Part shown: piece by piece, positions 59,022-64,000 of the stretch
How the letters are laid out: the number at the start of each line of letters is the position of its first letter
How positions within the stretch are numbered: position 1 is the first letter of the stretch
Assembly: GCA_963795385.1 (NCBI GenBank)
Contig: CAWCHK010000002.1
Location: 416,792-480,791, forward strand
Source of the DNA: CAVURS01 sp963795385
GTDB taxonomy: Bacteria; Actinomycetota; Actinomycetes; Actinomycetales; CAVURS01
Length of the DNA: 64,000 nt
Direction: 5' to 3'
Notes under the pieces: model-generated
The model's database searches: none
What the model saw: only the letters and a program-made list of their open reading frames with translations
What the model was told of the DNA's origin: nothing
Program-made: the position numbers and the translations under genes

Positions 59022-59813
59022 GTGGTCGAGGTGGAGGCGCTCTCGGAGCGACAGCTGCGGGTTCTCCGTTGGATCGGCGATGGCTGCCCGGACGGAGCTT
59101 GGCCAAATGAGAGCCACAAACACACAGCCCGCGCGCTGGCGAGTCGCGGACTTGCAGAGGTTCGTCGTCGCAACAAGGTGTGGACCGCCACGGTCACAGA
59201 AGCGGGCCAGTACTACCTCGCGCACGGGCGACCGATGCCCCGGCCGGATCCACCCGCCCGCGGTAGAGCGGCCGGGAGGCTGCCCCCGATCGAGCGCGGC
59301 CAGCGTCAGCGCGAATCCTGGCCGGCAGACGCCACGGCAGTGGCCATGCGCCGCGTTGCCTCTCGACCGAAGCCAGCAAGACCCAAGCAATCCAGGCGCG
59401 AGATTGAGGAGACCGACGTGCGTTACAAGGTGGTCGTCACGAGGGTCCAGGTCGCTGAGCGCTTCGTGCGCGCCACCAGTGACGAGGACGCAGCGGCAAA
59501 GGTGCAGGCCGAGTTCGACCGACCTTACGGCTATTTCGGCTCCTGGAAGACGACGACGTCAGAAGTCGATGTCGTTGAGGCGGAGCAGACCACGGTCATC
59601 GGCCCGACCCATCTCTCGAACGACGGGCCTCTGCTGCTGAGCCTCAAGGACGCGGCGAAGTCGCTTGGCGTCAGCTACTCGACGATCTACCAGATGGCGA
59701 ATCAGGGCGACATCGAGTGGGTGCTCATGGGCTCCCGGAAGTTCATCGCGCGAGACGCCCTCATGCAGTTCATCAAGGCCAACACGCATCGCGGTTACTA
59801 CGCGGCCCGCTAG
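59022..59813 (+). CDS. excisionase-like helix-turn-helix protein with N-terminal winged-helix-like part
   Basis: 263 residues if read from the GTG at 59022; the start is uncertain. The N-terminal part (LSERQLRVLRWIGDGCPDGA, ARALASRGLAEVRRRNKVW, VTEAGQYYLAHGR) looks like a winged helix. A basic linker follows, then a small alpha/beta part (YKVVVTRVQVAERFVRATSDEDAA). The last 60 residues (LSLKDAAKSLGVSYSTIYQM, IEWVLMGSRKFIARDALMQFI) are an MerR-like HTH_17 excisionase domain. Base composition is less GC-rich than left of the tRNA. Its place just after a tRNA fits a control or excision protein of an integrated element, but no integrase is in the window. Confidence 0.7.
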   Translation: MVEVEALSERQLRVLRWIGDGCPDGAWPNESHKHTARALASRGLAEVRRRNKVWTATVTEAGQYYLAHGRPMPRPDPPARGRAAGRLPPIERGQRQRESWPADATAVAMRRVASRPKPARPKQSRREIEETDVRYKVVVTRVQVAERFVRATSDEDAAAKVQAEFDRPYGYFGSWKTTTSEVDVVEAEQTTVIGPTHLSNDGPLLLSLKDAAKSLGVSYSTIYQMANQGDIEWVLMGSRKFIARDALMQFIKANTHRGYYAAR

Positions 59814-60024
59814 CGCGGCGAGCCGGCTGGCCGCTAGCGAATCTCGAGCACCGGATGCACGTTCGGACGTGCCCGGTCGGAGCCCGGGGCCTTTCCAGCG
59901 GACACGATCGGGACGCTGGGGCGCCAGCTTGGCGATCTCGACGAAACTCGGACCAGGTCATGGTGATCAAGCCCGCACCCGGAGCGGCCGAGTCTTAGGC
60001 CATGGGCCAGGAGCTTCGAATCTG

Positions 60025-61077
60025 ATGTCGCTCATTGCGAACGCCCTGCGAGCGCGGCAACTGGCCTCGGACCGAAGGGCCGGGAGTTGGGCCCGTGGTC
60101 GGGCATGGAGACGGCAGATCGCGTTCGTACGGCGACGGTGGCACCCTTTGGGTGGCGCGCTGATCGCGTCCATCGTCCTCGCGGCGCCCGGGGTTGCGCT
60201 CACTCCAGCCGGTTTCGCTCGCGGCTTCGTCGCAGGCGGGTTCCTCGTGGCAGTGGCCGCCACCTTGTGGGCTCACGTCGTCCGGGCGACCGGAACTGGT
60301 CCGACGATGATGGGCGATCTCGCCGAGCAGTGGACGGCCTCGGACTTGCGCCGCCTGCACAAACACGGATGGCGACTGGTCAACGGCGTCCGCCTCGGCG
60401 TCGAGATCGACCACGTGCTCATCGGGCCGGGCGGCATGATCGCTGTCGAGTCCAAATGGTCCGGCTCCTCGTGGGCCGATCCATGGCATCGAGACCGGGT
60501 CGAATCGGCGATCGATCAGGTACGGCGCGGGGCCAGGCAGCTCGGTCTGCTCAGCGACCTGCGGCGGTGCGGTGTCCAGAAGGTGTCGAGTGTGGTCGTC
60601 GTCTGGGGCCAGAACGCCGAGGCTGTCTCGCGGCCCGGCGACTGTGTCGAGGATACGGTCGTCATTGCCGGCGAGGACCTGCCCAGGTGGAGTCGACGCC
60701 TGCCACTCGGCGTACTCACCCAGGACCAAGTCAGCGTCGCCTGGTCGGTGGTGGAGGAGCGGTGCCGCAAGGCCGACGCCTGGTCCCGCCAACGGGATGC
60801 TCCGCCACCGGCGTTGACTCGCGGCGTCACGGTTGCCGCGGCGACTGCGAGCAGTGCAGTCGCCGGGCTGCTGGTGGCCACCCGCTGCGTGGCGTCTGTG
60901 GACAACCTGCGCTGGTGGACGCTTGGCCTGCTCGCCCCGTCGCTGGCCCTCGGTCCGGTCTTCGACCGCCTCGCGCGGCTCCGGACGATCCGGCCAATCG
61001 TGTGGGCCTGGACGCTGGGGGCTGCCGCGAGCGCGCCGCTCGTCGGCCTGATCTGGCTGGTCAACCTGGCTCGATGA
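60025..61077 (+). CDS. membrane-bound NERD-domain nuclease-like protein
   Basis: 350 residues from ATG with AGGAG 11 nt upstream. Two N-terminal helices (GGALIASIVLAAPGVALT, GFLVAVAATLWAHVV) are followed by a NERD domain: KHGWRLVNGVRLGVEIDHVLIG, GGMIAVESKWSGSSW (E-S-K, catalytic type). About four C-terminal hydrophobic segments follow (VAAATASSAVAGLLVAT, WTLGLLAPSLALGPVF, IVWAWTLGAAASAPLVGLI). NERD domains occur in plasmid and defence loci. It is the third NERD gene within 6 kb, but differs from the other two in sequence and membrane layout. Convergent with the nuclease gene at 61061, overlapping it by 17 bp. Confidence 0.85.
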   Translation: MSLIANALRARQLASDRRAGSWARGRAWRRQIAFVRRRWHPLGGALIASIVLAAPGVALTPAGFARGFVAGGFLVAVAATLWAHVVRATGTGPTMMGDLAEQWTASDLRRLHKHGWRLVNGVRLGVEIDHVLIGPGGMIAVESKWSGSSWADPWHRDRVESAIDQVRRGARQLGLLSDLRRCGVQKVSSVVVVWGQNAEAVSRPGDCVEDTVVIAGEDLPRWSRRLPLGVLTQDQVSVAWSVVEERCRKADAWSRQRDAPPPALTRGVTVAAATASSAVAGLLVATRCVASVDNLRWWTLGLLAPSLALGPVFDRLARLRTIRPIVWAWTLGAAASAPLVGLIWLVNLAR

Positions 61078-61828
61078 TCCAGTCCACTCGGCCGCCTAGG
61101 TCGATAAACAGCACCGAGACGCCGGCCCGGCTCAGACTTCGCCGCACTCGTTGATGCAGGCGGCGGTAGGTCTCGACATCCGGCAGCGCGATGACCGACT
61201 CGTAGTTGGGATGGTCGTCGGCAGTCATTAGGGCCTTGAGCAGTGCATGCGAGAAGTACTGTCGCGCCTGCGTCGCCGGTGAGGTGGACTTGGCCTCCGC
61301 AGCGCGTCGCGGATCGGCATACCGTGAGCCTGGAAAGCCTTTCACCTCGATGGCGACGGTCCGATCGTCTCGATCTCGCCTGGCCAGGACGTCGACTCCG
61401 TGCTCTCTGGTGGCCGTATCCGCGACCCGCAGGATCGACCACCCCTCCGCCACGAGGAACGTCACGACTTGCGCTTGCACGGCTGCTTCGTCCAGAGGCG
61501 CTGACGACTTCGGTCGGGCTATCTCGCCTGCGGTGGCCGGGGGCGCGGTCGGCCGGTGCCGATCGGTCGCCGCAGAAAGGTCGGCCTGGGTGTTGTCGTG
61601 TCGTGCGAAGGTGACCCGCTCGCTTTCGAGGCTCACGCTCGCTACCTTCCACCCCGCTGCCTTCCACGCTTGAGCCTGCGTCTTGTCGTCGTTGGCCCAC
61701 CAGGCCCGGTGGACGTACGCCGAGTGCGGCAGTGCGCCGACAAATTTCTGAATCTCGTTGAAGGACAATGTGACCGTCGCGCTCGTTGTAGTACGTAAGA
61801 GCTGGGTGAGCGGCTCGTACTTGCCCAT
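61061..61828 (-). CDS. DUF7662-like domain fused to PD-(D/E)XK nuclease
   Basis: 255 residues from an ATG that shares one base with the preceding stop (TGATG), so it is translationally coupled. Residues 1-75 (GKYEPLTQLLRTT, LSFNEIQKFVGALPHSAYVH, WWANDDKTQAQAWKAAGWKV) match a small domain known as DUF7662, often fused to restriction-type enzymes. After a Pro/Ala linker, residues about 125-220 form a restriction-endonuclease-like core: VVTFLVAEGWSILRV, EHGVDVLARR (Asp), TVAIEVKGFPG (E-x-K). It lies two genes after brxL in the same direction and is a candidate accessory nuclease of the BREX locus. Confidence 0.75.
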   Translation of the reverse strand: MGKYEPLTQLLRTTTSATVTLSFNEIQKFVGALPHSAYVHRAWWANDDKTQAQAWKAAGWKVASVSLESERVTFARHDNTQADLSAATDRHRPTAPPATAGEIARPKSSAPLDEAAVQAQVVTFLVAEGWSILRVADTATREHGVDVLARRDRDDRTVAIEVKGFPGSRYADPRRAAEAKSTSPATQARQYFSHALLKALMTADDHPNYESVIALPDVETYRRLHQRVRRSLSRAGVSVLFIDLGGRVDWIIEPG

Positions 61829-62727
61829 CAGGCCTCCCTCGCCTTCAACGTGTAGACCCGGCCGCTGACCTGGAGGGTTGACACGGTGGGGTCGGGTTGG
61901 ATGACGATCTCGCCGGCGTCGCAGAACTCGTCGCACGGGGATAGCTGGACTCGACTGCCACTGAGCAGGAACGGCGAGCCGGCGAACAGCGCGGGCCGTT
62001 CAACGACGAGGTCGGATAGCCGTTCTTGCGAGACGCTCGGGATCTTGGCGGCCAGCAGCTCGGCGACCCGGCCCTGGTCAGTCGCTGGTGCCCCGGCGTG
62101 GAGCGCGCACAACACCCCGTCGACGAGGGCCTCGCTGAGCGCGGGGGCCGAGCGAGGCCCACGCAGCGGCGCCCGGACGGTGAGGCTGAGCCCGAACCGG
62201 GTGCCGTCCGCGACGGGCCCGCTCGGCAGCGCCAAGCGCCCGTCGACCACGGCCTCACGTAGGGCCAGCCACATCGGCCGGGCCGACCCGTCGTCGGGCA
62301 GCCTGCGGGGGACTCCGGACCAAGACGCCAACTCTTGGTCGGGCTCCCAGACCTGGAAATCGGGCTCCGCGGCGTATCCGTAGTAGTGGACCCCGGCCGC
62401 CAGGTCGGCGACCGGGGACGGCGGGGGCGGCGGCTCGGAGCCGCGCTCCCACCGGATGGCCAAGGTCCCCTCCGGGAAGGTCGCTGCTCCAGGGTTGGTG
62501 AACAGGCGGTTCTCCGCGTCGCAGCGGCCGGGGACGCTGGTGCTGTAGGTGCCCGTCAGTGCGTGGTCGGATCGCGGGGGCAAGTCGAACAGCGCCACCT
62601 TCAGCGCGCGGACTAAGTCGCCCTGCCAGTCGTGGCGGCGCATTCCGTCGAACTGGATCTGGTAAGCCGACCAGACCTCAGCCCTTCTTGAGGTTGACTG
62701 CACGACGTATGGCTTGGACGCAGTCAT
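61828..62727 (-). CDS. unrecognised protein between brxL and the nuclease gene
   Basis: 299 residues from the ATG at 62727, 55 bp after the brxL stop. No family recognised. The N-terminus is VVQSTSRRAEVWSAYQIQFD and the middle contains LVRALKVALFDLPP, EGTLAIRWERGSEPPPPPSP and ADLAAGVHYYGYAAEPDFQVW. The C-terminus looks like beta-rich paired elements (SPFLLSGSRVQLSPCDEFC, VSTLQVSGRVYTLKAREA). No membrane segment or nuclease motif is seen. Strand, spacing and overlap place it in one unit with brxL and the nuclease. Confidence 0.7.
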   Translation of the reverse strand: MTASKPYVVQSTSRRAEVWSAYQIQFDGMRRHDWQGDLVRALKVALFDLPPRSDHALTGTYSTSVPGRCDAENRLFTNPGAATFPEGTLAIRWERGSEPPPPPSPVADLAAGVHYYGYAAEPDFQVWEPDQELASWSGVPRRLPDDGSARPMWLALREAVVDGRLALPSGPVADGTRFGLSLTVRAPLRGPRSAPALSEALVDGVLCALHAGAPATDQGRVAELLAAKIPSVSQERLSDLVVERPALFAGSPFLLSGSRVQLSPCDEFCDAGEIVIQPDPTVSTLQVSGRVYTLKAREA

Positions 62728-62782
62728 CTGAGCAGGTGGGTGGACGGCGGGGTGCCGACCATGCACATACCCGACCTGCTCC

Positions 62783-64000
62783 TCATGTCGTCGGCTCCCG
62801 TAGATAGGTGATACCGAACCCCTTGACCTCTCGATACTTCTGGTACTTCGTTGCGAGGTCGAAGGGGCTGTCGACCATCCGCTGGAAGATGTCGAGGCCG
62901 CGGCCGAGCAGGATCTTCCAACCGGTGTCGGTCGTGATCGAGCGGTCGTGGATGGCCTGGGGATCGACCAGCTCGACGTCGAAGACGATGCCGAGCACCC
63001 CCGCGCTCTTCTTGATCTGGAGCAGGTATCAAGTTGTCGCTGCAGCTTCTCCGGGCCGTCCTGGTTCTCGACGGTGACGAGCTTCAGCAGGACCTCGTCG
63101 GCCGGATCCTTTCCACGCGCGATGCCCTCGACCAGCTCCATGAGGTTCCTGGCCTGATGGAACATCCGCACATACGGATCGACGATCGTGATCTGCGGCG
63201 GCGCCCCGCAGGTACGGGACAAGGAGCGAGTCGAACGAGACCCCGCGCTGACCCTCCTGGAACTCCATGTGGCCTTGGAACATTCGGGCTCAGCGTGCCG
63301 CCCGCCCCCTTTCGGGCGACTCGGGCGTTCGGCCGTGTCGGGCCCGCCGCCGAACGGGTCGGCGTCCCTCGGCGTCTTCGTGTCGTTCTCGCTCAACGAC
63401 GTAGTAGTGCGTCGGATATTCGTCTTCCTCGAGTGTCGTGACCGCGCGCCACGTGCCGTCGGCGTCGAAGTAGCCGAACTTTACGTCGGGCATGGTCGAG
63501 TCGATGCGAAGGATCTGGTCCTTCACCTGTTTGCGGCCCTCGATGGCGAACCGAAGGATCTCCTCCAGCTCTTCCTCCGTCGCCTCGCCGTCCGGGTAGA
63601 GGATCTTCATCAGGCCGGAGAAGGTCTTGTGGATGCCATCGCGGTCGCGGGTGGAGATGTCCGGAGAGAAGGTGAAGTGCTGCTGGTAGCGGTCGGAGTA
63701 GTCCTGGGCCTGCATCGACTTCAATACTTCAGCGATGTAGTCAACGACGAAGCCGTAGCCGTTGGAGAACATCTCGCCACGGATGATGTCGACTTCCCAG
63801 CCCGGGATGTAGTGGTGCAACCGATCGAGGTAGGCGGGGTCGTGATACGCCTCGGGCAGCTCATCGAACAGGTCCGAGTTCTTGAGCATGAACGGCACCG
63901 TGTGCGAGGTGTTGCCGATGAAGACCATCGAGGCCTCAGCGCCCAGGGTCTCGACACCTCGAGAGAAGGACTTGTTGGCCATGTAGTTCTTCATGATGTC
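62783..64000 (-). pseudogene. brxL: brxL, BREX Lon-like AAA+ protein, partial and frameshifted
   Basis: C-terminal part of BrxL; the gene continues beyond 64000. The AAA+ and linker region is unmistakable: NYMANKSFSRGVETLGAEAS, VFIGNTSHTVPFMLKNSDLFD, LHHYIPGWEVDIIRGEMF, FTFSPDISTRDRDGIHKTFSG and LRFAIEGRKQVKDQILRID. A further domain follows, with EFQEGQRGVSFDSLLVPYLRG, ITIVDPYVRMFHQARNLMEL and IHDRSITTDTGWKILLGRG, which resembles the phospholipase-D-like MIT C-terminal fold (inference). The coding frame changes near 63405, 63285, 63215 and 63035, alternating between two frames, so as sequenced it is broken. BrxL is needed for phage exclusion in BREX and usually ends the core operon. Confidence 0.9.

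Noticed and set aside
62724..63032. Separate small genes in the brxL 3' region
   Set aside because: The pieces join into one continuous BrxL C-terminal sequence when frame changes are allowed.

Overview
This window comes from the chromosome of a high-GC actinobacterium. GC is roughly 70-75 % by eye, with GTG/TTG starts, 4-bp ATGA/GTGA gene overlaps and marker families such as WhiB7/WblC, AdnAB, mycoredoxin, UPF0182, DUF3107, DUF3152, PPA1309 and DUF6758. The order from about 14.7 to 55.8 kb follows, from memory, the conserved actinobacterial block known in Mycobacterium tuberculosis as roughly Rv3193c-Rv3212 (UPF0182, PDZ-Lon, ABC1 kinase, whiB7, uvrD2, mycoredoxin, nudC, adnAB, ATL, moeZ, DUF3152, TetR, DUF3107, DEAD helicase). 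I cannot name the genus.

Layout. 0-14.5 kb: a frameshifted EamA permease, a CoA-ester lyase, a frameshifted potassium channel/TrkA protein, a divergent MFS-MarR efflux pair with a palindromic operator, a secreted protein followed by a translationally coupled four-gene ABC transporter, an acyl-CoA dehydrogenase, a stress protein, and divergent aminopeptidase P and MaoC genes. The lyase, dehydrogenase and hydratase suggest branched-chain or ethylmalonyl-CoA type acyl-CoA metabolism. 14.5-24 kb: DUF6758-PHP-MarC-RecB-like operon, DEAD helicase, small stress genes, TetR, DUF3152, MoeZ, alkyltransferase-like protein. 24-34 kb: adnA (frameshifted) and adnB, phosphotransferase, nudC. 34-38 kb: pyruvate carboxylase. 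38-46 kb: mycoredoxin, uvrD2, and whiB7 with a complete attenuation leader (AT-rich box, promoter, upstream ORF, two competing-type hairpins), then an ABC1 kinase and a ThiF-like protein. 46-58.5 kb: metallopeptidase, NUDIX, MoaE, PDZ-Lon, UPF0182, two NERD proteins, DoxX.

At 58.75 kb an initiator tRNA gene marks an apparent island edge. Beyond it GC falls and the genes change character: an excisionase-like DNA-binding protein, a membrane NERD nuclease-like protein, and, reading leftward, brxL of a BREX phage-defence system followed by two tightly linked genes. One of these is unrecognised; the other joins a DUF7662-like domain to a PD-(D/E)XK nuclease domain. The rest of the BREX operon should lie beyond position 64000.

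Other themes. At least nine genes have a TANNNT-like box 6-8 nt before the start codon, indicating leaderless mRNAs. Several intergenic regions hold long nested hairpins or tandem palindromic repeats, including four copies of a 42-bp palindrome with a 62-bp period. Four genes (EamA, TrkA/channel, adnA, brxL) carry many frameshifts while the others are intact. In EamA and adnA every shift is in the +1 direction, which looks more like insertion-type sequence error than gene decay.
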